This document shows positions 37,055 to 48,191 of a stretch of 64,000 nt of DNA, piece by piece (positions within the stretch are counted from its first letter, which is position 1; each line of letters begins with the position of its first letter). The notes under the pieces were generated by a model, which was not told where the DNA came from, did no database searches, and saw only the letters and a program-made list of their open reading frames with translations. This DNA comes from Nectonema munidae. Lineage: Eukaryota > Nematomorpha > Nectonematoida > Nectonematidae. Where the stretch lies: positions 620,001 through 684,000 of the forward strand of contig JAUIRK010001050.1 of the NCBI GenBank assembly GCA_030549495.1, written 5' to 3'. The translations under genes were made by a program, and so were the position numbers.

Positions 37055-39035
37055 GTATCCGGAAAAAATCCGCCGAGGAAAAAATACCTCCAAGGAAAAA
37101 ATCCCCCCAGGAAAAAATCCCCCCAAAAAATAAAGTATATCTATAACTTGAGTAGAAGTAGTAAGATCCAACAATAACAGAAACTACACAAAATAACTAG
37201 AAATTACACAAGAAATAACAGAAATAATAAAAAATTTATTCAAAAAAAACTAGATATTACAAATTTAATTAATGCTGAATTTAAAACTTAAAAGCTAAGA
37301 TTGAAATCTATTCCTTAAAGTTTAAAATTGAACGATTTCGAATGTCTTCCATGATAGTTTTGATGTGAAGAGCTGAGTTCTTGTACTTCTTTTTCTGTTT
37401 CATTTGAGGATGACCAGCAAGGACTTGTGTCACATACACTCTTTTTTGAATACATCGAATGAAAGTCCAAATGTTAGGGTGTGAGCAACCAACCAATGAA
37501 GCAAAACTTTATGTGCCATCCTTCAACTGCATTATTAGTTTTCGGCATCTTGCACTCTTGAACGCATCAAATATTTACATCAAATCTTGGCGGTCTTCTG
37601 ATTCTACGAGTTAGTCTGCCTATGTTATTGTCTTTAAAATAGTCAATAACATCATTGCTTCTTCAGGTAAAAATTCTACTAGGGCATCAAAAGCTTCTTC
37701 TATTTTATCTTGCGGGCAGGAAGCTAGGAATGCAATCATTCGCATTTTTAAGGAAAAGTCAGGATTATTATTATACAACTGTGAAAGTCCAACTTCCTGA
37801 ATTTTTTTGTATATATTTTGACTAAGGTGGAAAAAACACCCTTTAATTTCTGCATAAGGAAAACAGTTGTGATGTTGTTAACCATAGCTTTTTCAAAATC
37901 TATCATTATACTTCTAGGATGTAGATTGTTGTTGAAGCCTTGTACTTTCTCCAGTAAAAATGTATAGGTTGCCTCAGATTTGTCTGGCAATAAGCAATAC
38001 AAAGTTGGTACGGCGTGACTACCTATAAAAGCATGTATAGTGTAGACTTGGCAAAACAAATTTGGTGTGACACTAAATGTCCTATCCATGCACCAATCTT
38101 CAAATTTTTGTAGATACGAAACACTCTTTTCGGAACCATAGATTAAAATTTTTGATTTGTTGGTCCAGAACCATACAAAAGAAATTGCTCACAATTTTAT
38201 ATGCGAGTATACTCTAGAGGAATAACGAGTCCTTCTGTGTTTTGCGGTACTGAAAGAGGATTTAGGCTTCTTTGCCTACACTATCTGAGATTTCTTTTCA
38301 AGTAGCTCAGTGTAGGAAGATTTGACCCAGGCCCTTCACTCATGTTCTCCACGGAAAACAAATGATTTGCTGCGGAGTTTACTGGGTATTTCTCACTCTG
38401 TTTTTCATTTCGTGGAGTGCTATTAAATTTTCTATTCTCATAACATCCGGAGCATGAGTATGCTCGTTCACTGTACTCACTAGTTCGTTATCTTTCACTT
38501 ATATTTTGGCTTTGAAATAGTTTCCTGAACGTCGCAGTTCACACTCATACGATATCACTTCATTTGCTAATTCTTTTTGTTTCGAGTACACATAGCCTTC
38601 AAAAGCTATTTTTATTCCACCTTTGTTAGATTTAATGAATTCCATGTGGATCTAATTAAAACTAAATTTTAAGAAAAAAATAATGAGAAAACACTATTCG
38701 ATTTATATTTTGATTGAATTGTTTATTCAAGTAGAGAAAAATTGAGAATATAAAAAAGACTATGAATATTGCTTTTGATCAATTATTTGTTAAATTAGAG
38801 TCAAATTTAAAAAAATTAATTTGCCCCCTGTAATTAAAGTTCAGCGACGGAACAGAGTATATCCTGAAATTTTGAGAGAGGCTTTTTTCTTAAAAGAATT
38901 TTTTCAAGGGAATATTTTTAGGGGGGGGGAGGGGTTTTTTTCTCCGGGGGATTTTTGCCGGGGGGATTTTTTTACGGGGGGGGGGGGGGAGGGGATTTTG
39001 CATAGGGGGATTTTTCCTATGGGCGATCTTTTCCT
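37055..39035. mobile_element. MULE transposon bounded by inverted G/C-rich arrays
   Basis: The left side (37055-37130) has four units like GGAAAAAATCCNCC. The right side (38905-39035) has five or more units of the inverse, GGGGGATTTTTNCC, some merged into long G runs. Between them is a MULE-type transposase gene on the minus strand. The symmetry and content indicate that the arrays are the terminal inverted repeats, with tandem internal structure. A 9-11 bp target duplication was not identified, so exact ends are uncertain. Confidence 0.65.
37308..38645 (-). pseudogene. MULE transposase with N-terminal FLYWCH zinc finger, degraded
   Basis: The minus-strand ATG at 38645 starts MEFIKSNKGGIKIAFEGYVY, then ISYECELRRSGNYFKAKI and a terminal HTHAPD, fitting a FLYWCH finger (W/Y, C, C, H.H spacing). 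The MULE (DDE) domain lies at 38089-37748: DRTFSVTPNLFCQVYTIHAF, VPTLYCLLPDKSEATYTFLL and IMIDFEKAMVNNI, which supply the first and second catalytic aspartates. The C-terminal part (37496-37308) reads VGCSHPNIWTFIRCIQ, as in the domain after the catalytic core. Stops and frameshifts separate these three parts, for example a TAA/TAG-type stop after FKAKI and frame changes near 38090 and 37745, so it is inactive. It sits within inverted G-rich arrays. Confidence 0.8.
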
Positions 39036-39039
39036 ATAA

Positions 39040-40324
39040 TCATTCAGCATACTTGAAAATGGGTATATATTCGTAAACAACTTTATATAATTATTTTGAT
39101 AAGAAGATTCTTTTAGATATGAGCTGTTATAAGTTAATCAATTTTTTAAAAGTTTTGATTGGTTTTCATAAAAAATGAATATTGAAAATGAATTTAGCGT
39201 ATTGGTAAATTGGTATAAAATTTTTTAAATAATTACTTAAATAAAAAGAATCTTTTTGAAATGAGCTGTCATATGTAAATCAATTTTTTGATAAGTTTGA
39301 TTGATTTTGATAAAAATGGACATCACCACTGAATTCAGCATAGTTGATATATATATATATATATGTAACATTAAAAATATTTATAAAAACTTATTAATAT
39401 TTGTGAAAAATAGGGGGAGGATGGCACTTTAAGACCTAGCACTTGAGCGGACAAATTTAGCTCAGCACTAATAGGTTTAATGGAAAATTGAAAATTTTCT
39501 GGTCAAATCTTGCAAGACGAGAATTTATAAAGTTTCCTTCTTTAGCTAACATATCTGCATAATTTATTGGTGATGATATACAAGAAAGCTTTATTGAACT
39601 TTAGAACAACATATCATCAAACTCAAGATTTAAGTATGGAAATACCAGAAACTTTGGATGAATGATGAAATATCTGAAGGTTGTGGAATAAAGTTAAATT
39701 GTTTAAATTTCCTTCCTTACATCGTATTTAATATAATGCATTTTCTATCAAAAAGTAGAAATCGTCCTGATGTAGAAAAAAGAGGTGATTAACGTCTTTT
39801 CCTGAGAACTTTAAGAAAAAACATTGACAAATTGGTAGTCCTGCATCAATCACAAGGATCACATTTAAATTGTGTAATAATTTTATTATCCTATATATAC
39901 AAATAAAGAATGCAAGGGGTATTTTTTAACAAATTAAAATTTAAGGCTTTATATTTAGTTTTACATAATTAAAATTTTAAGAAAAAATGTGAACATATTG
40001 ATATCTTTTTAAAATTTCTCCCCTATATCTAATCGGAAGTAAAATTAACACCTTAATATTTTTAAACACCTCTTTCGAAGAAATCAGTCCAATTCTGCTT
40101 AAAAGATAAGTTTAGTTAATAATTTTAGATAATATAAGTTTTGGTGTTAAATTATCATTTTAATAATTTTGTTTCTCTAGTTGTAATAAATTTAGAGGCA
40201 GAGTAAAAAATTGTAAATGAAATAAAAAAATTGTATGGAGGCCAAACAATATATTTTGCACTAAAAGGGGCCATGGTGAAAAAAATTAAGAACCTATGGT
40301 AAGAGAACTATTTCTATTATTCTT
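39040..40324. other. AT-rich intergenic DNA
   Basis: A (TA) microsatellite lies at about 39345-39364. Two loosely similar 120-base units (near 39110-39200 and 39245-39335: GAGCTGT.ATA.GT.AATCAATTTTT, TTTGATTG.TTT.ATAAAAA) form an imperfect direct repeat. No gene is seen. Confidence 0.4.
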
Positions 40325-40335
40325 ACGTTATAGAG

Positions 40336-40514
40336 CTTGAGCCTCAATGATTTTTAGGGTGTACCTCTCAGCTTAACAGTTGAAGGTCAGGGGTTCGATC
40401 CACAAGTCTCCCAACTCTAAAAACAAATTCACAAAAACTGTGATTAACCATCTTAAGCATAATGCGAGCATATAGCCTTACGGCTGAAAGTGCTTTGATA
40501 TCTCCAACCAACCA
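40336..40514 (+). mobile_element. tRNA-derived SINE with exact 11-bp target duplication
   Basis: It is flanked on both sides by ACGTTATAGAG (40325-40335 and 40515-40525). Internally, TCAGCTTAACAG resembles an A box and GGGTTCGATCC, about 30 bases later, is a near-perfect B box. The 3' end is a short tandem tail (CCAACCAACCAA). Together these are the standard signs of LINE-mobilised SINE insertion. The body differs from the 16560/22530/44500 family. The exact duplication argues for a recent event. Confidence 0.85.
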
Positions 40515-40525
40515 ACGTTATAGAG

Positions 40526-41975
40526 GTTAGGAAATATTAATTTGTTGCTAGAATTAAAATAAAGTTTGATGATTAAAATGAAAGAAACTAAAAAACAGTT
40601 ATTTTTTGGTAATAAAACAATAGATTTTAAGAAAGAAGATAATTCTTTATTAAAATTATTTATTAAATTTATAACCTTTTAAGCCTATTTTGTTATTTGC
40701 TTCTAATTAGAGCCTTATATAAAATATTTTTTAATTTTTTGAAAAATAATAAAGAGTCAGATTTATAATCGAAATATAATTTCTAATTCAATTTAAAATT
40801 TTTTGAATTTTATTTTCATTTTTTAATCTATTTTTTAAATGAAATTTGTACTCTTTTAATAAAGTTTTTCTAGTAAAAAATATTTTTTATTTATTAAGTT
40901 TTATTATGTTGTAATTTAAAAAACAATTGTTTCTATAGTTTTTCTTAAAAATTTCTACTTTTTCATTCATATATATTTTGAAGATTATTATTTTTAAAAT
41001 TAATTACTAAACTAAATCAGGTGATAGTTTTTTTTGTATGTAACCAATATGATCTTTGATATGATTATTTAGGTTTATGTAATATAATTGCAGCGCACAA
41101 TTTTTTATTCATATTACATCTTTTTTTTCTATTTAATGTTAATTCTTGCATTTTTAAATGCATGGTTTTATACACTTTAATGGCAATGGTATCGATTTTA
41201 ACATTTTTTGAACTAAAACATGTTCAAAAACTATTTTAAATTTATTTAAACAAGTTTTTTTTACCGTTTTCAACATATTTTCTTTATTTTTAAAATAAAT
41301 TATGAGTATGTTTACCATGGTGTTATTTTTGACATGTTATTCTATTTGTTTTTATTTCAAAGCTTTTTACTTATTTATTGATGTAGTAAATCATAAATAA
41401 ATAAATTTGTGTTGTATGCATTTACTCAAAACACTCATAACATTTTTTCAATACACAAATCAAGATAAAGCAATGAGTATAAAATATAGCTCAAACATTT
41501 AACGTAAAAATCAAACATCAAAAATAAATAGAAAGTTACCTTCATTGTTTATATAATAGTTCTCAACATGTGCGTGCTTAAACACTTGTACTCATCAATC
41601 ATTCCCTTTTCCATATGCAAAAAAGATAGAACGTCTTATTCTTTCTTATTCCTTGATCATGTTCATTTATTTTACACAGTTGTTTCTTTTTATCATCGTA
41701 AAGCATAATGTATTTATTGCTACTCCAAGTTTACCTTTTTTAGTCCAAAAACAAGTTTCTATATCAGCTTATATGGGATGTAAGGTATTTATCAGCGAGC
41801 CGATCCTTCGAATAATGAAAAGATATACTTAAATCGAAGCTCAAAAAAACAAATTTCTTCTGGTGGCTCACTTTTGATTAACTTGAAGGATTTATAGCTT
41901 TACAGTATACGCGCAGCTTATATGGAAATCAACATAGTCTTGACTTTCTTTAGAATGAAAAATATGTCCTAATTT
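40526..41975. other. AT-rich intergenic DNA
   Basis: Very A+T-rich. Long open stretches occur on the minus strand near 40980-40780, as expected from composition, and none was recognised. Confidence 0.35.
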
Positions 41976-41979
41976 ATTT

Positions 41980-42800
41980 AGAGACTCAATGTCCAGAAAT
42001 GAGTTCAAGCTTATTCTTCGATCGCTGCGGTTTGATGATAAATCTTCAAGGAATGAAAGAAAACTGTTAGATAACACGTATGCCTATAACCTAACTTTAG
42101 TTTGACAGTTAATTAACAATTACTTCTTTTGAAAAACAGACGTCCTTTTATTGCTTATATTCCAAACAAACCCTACAAGTTTGGTGTTGTAAACATTTTC
42201 ACTTATTTGGGAGCACAACAAAAAAAATCTCGTTTTGGTAAACCACTTACTGAAGATGTAGTCATGAAGTTAACTTCAGAAAGGAAGAACAAAGGATATA
42301 ATATAACCACTGACAACTTTTTTGACTGTTGCGTTGGTAGAAAAATTAAGCAGATATAAAATATCTTGTGTTGGAAAGTTAAGATCGAATAGTAAAGGAG
42401 TGACAAAAGAAATGACACGTTTTCAAAAGCGTACAAAATTTGAAAGTAATTTTTATTATAATGACAAAATTGGATGTTTGTTTGTCAATTACCAATGTAA
42501 AGAAAATAAATGAGCTTGTCTTATATCTTCTATGCATGATTCTCCAACAGTATCAAACGGCCAGAAAAAAAACCAGATGTGATAGATTTCTACAACGAAA
42601 ATAAGGTTGGAGTTGATGTTGAGAAAGTACAGCACTCATTCAGCCTTTAGCTGTTTGGAGCAACATGCTTGACATAGCCTTGTTGAATGCGTGCATTCTT
42701 TATAAAATTAAAAAGCAACTGACAAAAAAATTAGCTGGAAAAATTTTTTAATTGAATTTATTGAAAATCTTCCAGAAAAAGTTGAAATGAAAGACGTTTC
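41980..42800 (+). mobile_element. piggyBac-like transposase, degraded
   Basis: From 41991 the plus strand reads MSRNEFKLILRSLRFDDKSS, the conserved MsR.RF..IlrfLrFDDk block. The frame 42129-42359 gives RPFIAYIPNKPYKFGV and GYNITTDNFFDCCV, with the second catalytic Asp in TDNFF. The frame 42322-42513 continues VEKLSRYKISCVGKLRSNSK and later traces include MHDSP. Frameshifts near 42100 and 42330, and stops after 42513, break it. The end of the protein (Cys-rich finger) was not found. Family: DDE_Tnp_1_7. Confidence 0.8.
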
Positions 42801-43625
42801 TTCAATTTCAGAAGTTATTGTTTTCCGATTTTCCTGTTTATTATCCATAAGCAAGATTATCAATGTCAATTTGACATGTTTGACAATTCATATAATGTTT
42901 TGTTTCGTGCTATTCAGCGACACATCATTCGACATATTCTATATTTTAACAAGGCTACACTGCGACAATTGTCGCAGAAAACACCAAACTCAATTTCTTT
43001 GGTAGAGTGCTAGAGTGATATCTTGTACAATAGAAATAGCACTAAGAAGGAAAATAGCACTAGTATCATGTCTAAGTCGAATCTTTTCGACCGACAATTT
43101 TTTACCTGTAATGGTAAAAAAAATAATAAACAATGGTATTCCCAGTTTTTTGTAAATAAAATACTTTAAATTCAATGTTTTTTTTTCATATTTAACAATT
43201 AAAATATTTCATAAAGTGGAATTCAACACTATACCCATTAAAGGTAAAAAATACAGGCCGTGCTAGTGTTAACTAATTTTAATAGCATTTACAATATATT
43301 TGGGTGTATACTAAACATTGCTTGTGACATAGTTCATTCATCACTCATTGTATCAATATAATAGTAAGCTGTATTCGTTTTATTTTCATGTTTTTAACAA
43401 CATTGTTTTATAAGGATGTTAAATAAAGAATTGTATTTTGATCTGTTTTTTATCACGGCAATTTTAACATATATTATATACTTAGTTCATAGTTTTTAAT
43501 AATCGAATTCATAGCAATGAGTTAACCCTCTAATGTTTACAAACTATTATCATGTCTAAGGCCAATCTATTTCGACTCACTATATTTGATGTATTACAGG
43601 GTTTGCCTAACCCCCAAAGTTCTTA
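42801..43625. other. AT-rich DNA after the piggyBac copy
   Basis: ATCATGTCTAAGTCGAATCT near 43068 and ATCATGTCTAAGGCCAATCT near 43550 are direct near-repeats about 480 bases apart, possibly parts of an element end. Nothing else is recognised. Confidence 0.35.
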
Positions 43626-43629
43626 TAAG

Positions 43630-44140
43630 CACGGAGATTTTACAAGTTTTTAGAATGTATTGAGCCCCCTCTTACTGATTTAAAGGAGCATTTAAAGTTA
43701 CTCTTGAGGTATATTTCTAATGAAATATATGATTTAGTTTCAGAGGCATCTAGTTTTTCCTAGGCAATAAGTCGTTTATATAAATTACACTTAAAAGGGA
43801 AAAACTTTATTTATGCTATACATCTACTTATGAACCGTTAACAGAAAGAGTTAGAAGACGTCGATACTTTTGTATCTGAACTAAGGAAAATGGCAAGAGA
43901 TTGTAAAGTTAGGCTGTAAGCATTGATGAATATCAAAATATGCTGATTTTAAATTCATTTGTGACCCGTTTGAAAGATAATGCAATAAGAACTATAATCA
44001 TTGAAGCCGATTACTCCTTAGAGTATGCGATTCATTTAGCTAGATCTTTGGAGTTTGATAAGGAAAACTCATTGTCTTATCATGATACTTCTTTCGTTTC
44101 AGCTGTAGTTTCAGAAATATGTGAATACAATTTTATATAA
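43630..44140 (+). mobile_element. Ty3/gypsy-like Gag fossil
   Basis: The stretch resembles the capsid region of Ty3/gypsy LTR retrotransposon Gag. It is broken, with several breaks, and neither pol nor LTRs were found attached. It appears old. Confidence 0.55.
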
Positions 44141-44499
44141 CAAATTAAAAAGATGCTATTTTTCTTATTTTCCCCTAATGGGTTTTGACTAAAAATCCTC
44201 AAGTCTAAATGAATGTTTCTGAGTGTTAAAGAAAAGAAAAATTAAATTTATACACAAAAATAATCACACCCATATAGAATCTTGAGGAAATTCGGGCGAT
44301 AGTGTATTCACCTCTTCCCCTTACCACTCCTTTCCTGTGAATTACTCAGCATATTAGTGTATAATTCGATCGAATTTTGTTTGATTTTGTAAAAGAGGGT
44401 TCATAGCTCAGATTAGGATGATGTAGATTAATATTCTTTGCGTAACAAAAGTATTACTTACTCTAGATAGGCATCCATTTACAATGCCTTGGTATTTTA

Positions 44500-44650
44500 T
44501 CGGCGTAAATGAATTTGATTAGATACAAGGCTTTGATACAACGAGGTCTCATGTTAGACCTTCATCACTCATAGTTTGATGCGAGCCTCGCAATTGTGCT
44601 TTCTTTATGAAAGCCCTCCAAGGTACCATTCTCCTTACCATATGGAACAT
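44500..44650 (+). mobile_element. SINE-like repeat, copy C
   Basis: CTCATAGTTTGATGCGAGCC, then GCAATTGTGCTTTCTTTATG and CCCTCCAAGGTACC, match copies A (16560) and B (22530). The head region is tRNA-like but its B box has decayed. Confidence 0.55.
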
Positions 44651-45212
44651 TGATAAAAATGATATAAATTCGCCCAGGGGTAAATTTTCTTCTAGCTCCG
44701 CTCCTGAAACACACATTATGCATGAGAAAATAATTTCATAAAAACGCTTTTATGAGGGCTCATAATTTTTTCCAAAAATCCTATGCTGCGGTAACGTAGT
44801 GACGAATTTAAATAAGGGCGGCTAAAAATTTGAGGGGAGGAATGGTCCAAATATTTTTGTTTATTTCGAAGTTTAACTGTTGTATTTAGTTTTTTGAATT
44901 TAACTACTTAAAATCTTTTAGATGCTAAATAAGGGGTGAGTTGCGAAAATACAGGCTTTCAAGAATTCTGATAAAAGGAAGGACAATAAACTATGTCAAT
45001 ATATAAGCAACCTACTAATCTAAAAAGTGAAGCCGAAATGCACAAAAATTATTATTTTCTCATTTTTTTAATTAATTTATACTGGAAAGAGGAATCAAGT
45101 ATTTGAAAAGATTATTTTACTCATTCTAATTAACACTTATCTTTTATATATATGATATCTTCTATATTAAATTTATTTGCATATCTTACATTTAAGCTGA
45201 AGACCTATTTCA
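44651..45212. other. Region upstream of AARS1
   Basis: Presumed 5' untranslated and promoter region. No TATA box or initiator can be singled out. TACATTTAAG just before the start (about 45187-45196) resembles a splice acceptor, so an untranslated 5' exon is possible. Confidence 0.3.
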
Positions 45213-48191
45213 ATGGTTAGAGACGATTGCCAACTGACCTCAGCTGAGATAAGACAGAAGTTTATTGACTTTTTCAAGAGTAAAGATCATATATACGTTC
45301 ACTCATCTCTAGTGATTCCTCAAAACGATGCCACTCTCTTGTTCACAAATGCAGGAATGAATCAGTTTAAGCCAATTTTCTTGGGCAACGTTAAGGCGGG
45401 TAGTGCCATGCAAAGCTGGAAAAGGGTCTGCAACACTCAAAAATGTATTCGTGCTGGTGGCAAACACAATGACTTGGACGATGTCGGCAAAGATGTTTAC
45501 CATCATACGTTTTTTGAGATGTTAGGCAACTGGTCGTTCGGAGACTACTTTAAAAAAGAGATTTGTGAATGGGCTTGGCAGTTTTTAACGGAAGTAATGA
45601 ATTTACCCCAAGATAGGTTGTATGTAACTTATTTTGGAGGAGACGCAAAAGCAGGGTTGGAAGCAGACTTTGAATGCCGTGATATTTGGCTGAGTTTGGG
45701 AATAAAGAGTGAGAAAATCCTTCCAGGCAGTATGAAAGATAACTTTTGGGAAATGGGGGATACTGGACCCTGTGGACCCTGCTCTGAGATTCACTATGAT
45801 AGAATTGGTTTCCGAGATGCAGCTCATCTAGTGAATAAAGATGTGCCTGATGTTTTAGAGATATGGAATTTAGTTTTCATGACGTACAACAGGGAAAAAG
45901 ACAAGTCACTTACCTTACTACCTAACAAGCACATTGACTGTGGTTTGGGTTTTGAACGACTTGTATCTATCATACAGAATAAGATAAGCAATTACGATAC
46001 TGATTTGTTCGTTCCTTTATTTGATGACATGTTTAAAATGTGCAAAACGGCACCCTATTCAGGAAAAGTTGGCGTGGAAGATGTTGGAAACGTAGATACA
46101 GCTTACAGAGTCGTTGCCGATCATATGCGCACTCTAGTCATCGCGATATCTGATGGAGGACGTCCTAGTAACGTCGGTAGAGGCTATGTGCTAAGGAGGG
46201 TGTTGAGGAGAGCTATTCGTTTCTCTTCCGAAATTCTTGATGCTAAAAAAGATTTCCTACCAAAACTAGTTCCTGTTGTTATAAAGCAACTGGGTAATGC
46301 CTTTCCTGAAATAGTTGTGCAAGAAGCGATCATTGTTGAGATAATAAGAGAAGAAGTTCATCAGTTCTCAAAAGTTTTGTCTAGAGGCCAGCAACTATTT
46401 TTATCTTCCATCTCCAAGCTCAAAAACACCATTTTGCCTGGCAAAGTGGCATGGAAGTTGTATGATACGTACGGCTTTCCCTTTGATCTGACCTTGATAA
46501 TGTGCGAAGAAAGAGGGATCACTGTCAACATCCATGATTTTGAGATTGAAAAAAACAAAGCTAAGATCATTTCTGCAAAAAAAGAAGTGGATGTTTGCGA
46601 ATTTTTTGATGTAACTTTACTAAAAGATCGCGCCATTCCTTTAACCGATGATGCATTCAAGTACGAGTACACTTTTAAGGAAAATTATACATTTAAAAAA
46701 ATTTCTTCGAAAATCTTAGCTTTTGTAAAGGATAAGTTCTTTGTGGATGAAATCAAAACAGATGAAGATGTAGCTATTATTTTAGATCAAACTTGCTTTT
46801 ATTCAGAATCAGGGGGTCAGATTTTTGATAAAGGATATTTAATATCAACTAATGAAGAAGAGAATTCCGTAATCGAGTTTATTGTTAAAAACGTCCAAGT
46901 GAAAGGTGGTGGATATATTTTTCATTATGGAAGTGTTATTACTCCATGTTCATCTCTAAAATTGGGAAACGTTTGTGATCTACATATTGATGAGGAAAGA
47001 CGACTTGATGTTATGAAAAATCACACTGCTACTCATGTTCTTAACTTTGCTTTAAGAGAAATTTTCAAAGATACTGATCAAAAAGGCTCTGTTGTTCTAC
47101 CAGAGAAATTAAGATTTGATTTTCTATGCAAAACTCCAATGAAAGGCGTAGAAATTCAAAAAGCTGAAGAAATTTGCCAAGAATTGATTAATAAGAATCT
47201 TTCCGTTTACAGAAAAGAAGTTAATTTGCATTTAGCTAAAAGTATCGAGGGCATTAGAGCTGTCTTCGATGAATTATATGCAGATCCTGTTTGGGTCGTT
47301 TCAATAGGAACCGACGTTGATTCATTGCTAACAAACATCTCGAACGGCAGTTTAGCCTGGAAAAATTCGGTTGAACTTTGTGGAGGAACGCATGTTAAAG
47401 AGACAAAGCATATACAAAGTTTTGTAATTGTATCTGAAGAACCTGTAGCTAAAGGCATACGGCGAATTTATGCTTTGACTGGCACAGCTGCTATTAAAGC
47501 CGTACAAGAAACAAAGCAATTTGGTATACTGATTACTTCTTTGGAGAATTCTGTTGACTTACTTACCGAGAATGATTATTATTCTGAAACATACAACAAT
47601 GCTTACAAAGATTGCCAAATTCTTTTGAAATCAGTAAATGAAAGCATAATTCAGTATTGGAGAAAGCTAAAGTTTAGGGATCAACTTGCTGAAGCGAAGA
47701 ACCAATTAGATAAAATTAAGATGGCATTAATCAATCAAATTATCAACAATACCAAATCAAATTTAGCTGAGAGTGGCGATAAAATTAGTTGCAAGTATGT
47801 CGTTTGCAAGTTATCACAAGGTCTTAATTTAAAATGCCTTGACATCATCCTAAAAAAAGTAGTAAACAGCTGTCGCGATTCTGCGATTATGTTTTTTTCT
47901 GTTGACGAGCTCGAAAATAAAGTTTATTGTTCTTGTAGAGTTTCTAACTCTCTTTTAAAATTTAAAGCAATTGATTGGATCAATAAAATAAGCAATCAAA
48001 TCAATGCTGACAAAACCGGTGGCAAAGAATTGTCAGCTCAATGCGTTGGATCGTTCATCAGTGGTGTTGAAGATGCAATTACTCTCGCTAATTCATTTGC
48101 TAATCTCAAACTTGATTCTTCTTGTAATAATAAAATTATCAAGTATTTTGTGCTTTCTTTTCCTCACATGTATATTTTGTGTAGATATTAG
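45213..48191 (+). CDS. AARS1: Cytosolic alanyl-tRNA synthetase, single exon
   Basis: Charges tRNA-Ala with alanine in the cytosol and hydrolyses mischarged Ser/Gly-tRNA-Ala. The 992-residue frame aligns along its whole length with animal AARS1 (about 968 residues). The class II catalytic core is at 8-260: AGGKHNDLDDVGKDVYHHTF (81-100), MGDTGPCGPCSEIHYDRIG (181-199) and motif 3 GLGFER (244-249). The middle domain includes GRGYVLRRVLRRAIRF. The editing domain carries the zinc ligands HTATH (His604, His608) and CGGTH (Cys723, His727). The C-Ala domain contains GGKELSAQ and ends NSFANLKL, followed by a non-conserved tail of about 20 residues. The start matches the family N-terminus, with no mitochondrial presequence. 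The lack of introns in a 3-kb gene contrasts with FoxQ2 and MEK here, and could reflect intron loss or a functional retrocopy. No damage is seen. Confidence 0.97.
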   Translation: MVRDDCQLTSAEIRQKFIDFFKSKDHIYVHSSLVIPQNDATLLFTNAGMNQFKPIFLGNVKAGSAMQSWKRVCNTQKCIRAGGKHNDLDDVGKDVYHHTFFEMLGNWSFGDYFKKEICEWAWQFLTEVMNLPQDRLYVTYFGGDAKAGLEADFECRDIWLSLGIKSEKILPGSMKDNFWEMGDTGPCGPCSEIHYDRIGFRDAAHLVNKDVPDVLEIWNLVFMTYNREKDKSLTLLPNKHIDCGLGFERLVSIIQNKISNYDTDLFVPLFDDMFKMCKTAPYSGKVGVEDVGNVDTAYRVVADHMRTLVIAISDGGRPSNVGRGYVLRRVLRRAIRFSSEILDAKKDFLPKLVPVVIKQLGNAFPEIVVQEAIIVEIIREEVHQFSKVLSRGQQLFLSSISKLKNTILPGKVAWKLYDTYGFPFDLTLIMCEERGITVNIHDFEIEKNKAKIISAKKEVDVCEFFDVTLLKDRAIPLTDDAFKYEYTFKENYTFKKISSKILAFVKDKFFVDEIKTDEDVAIILDQTCFYSESGGQIFDKGYLISTNEEENSVIEFIVKNVQVKGGGYIFHYGSVITPCSSLKLGNVCDLHIDEERRLDVMKNHTATHVLNFALREIFKDTDQKGSVVLPEKLRFDFLCKTPMKGVEIQKAEEICQELINKNLSVYRKEVNLHLAKSIEGIRAVFDELYADPVWVVSIGTDVDSLLTNISNGSLAWKNSVELCGGTHVKETKHIQSFVIVSEEPVAKGIRRIYALTGTAAIKAVQETKQFGILITSLENSVDLLTENDYYSETYNNAYKDCQILLKSVNESIIQYWRKLKFRDQLAEAKNQLDKIKMALINQIINNTKSNLAESGDKISCKYVVCKLSQGLNLKCLDIILKKVVNSCRDSAIMFFSVDELENKVYCSCRVSNSLLKFKAIDWINKISNQINADKTGGKELSAQCVGSFISGVEDAITLANSFANLKLDSSCNNKIIKYFVLSFPHMYILCRY

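Noticed and set aside
45309-47458. Open frames antisense to AARS1 (65-103 codons)
   Set aside because: Shadows of the real gene; no family resemblance.
45213-48191. AARS1 as the mitochondrial paralogue
   Set aside because: No targeting sequence, and full-length similarity, including the C-Ala domain, is to the cytosolic form.
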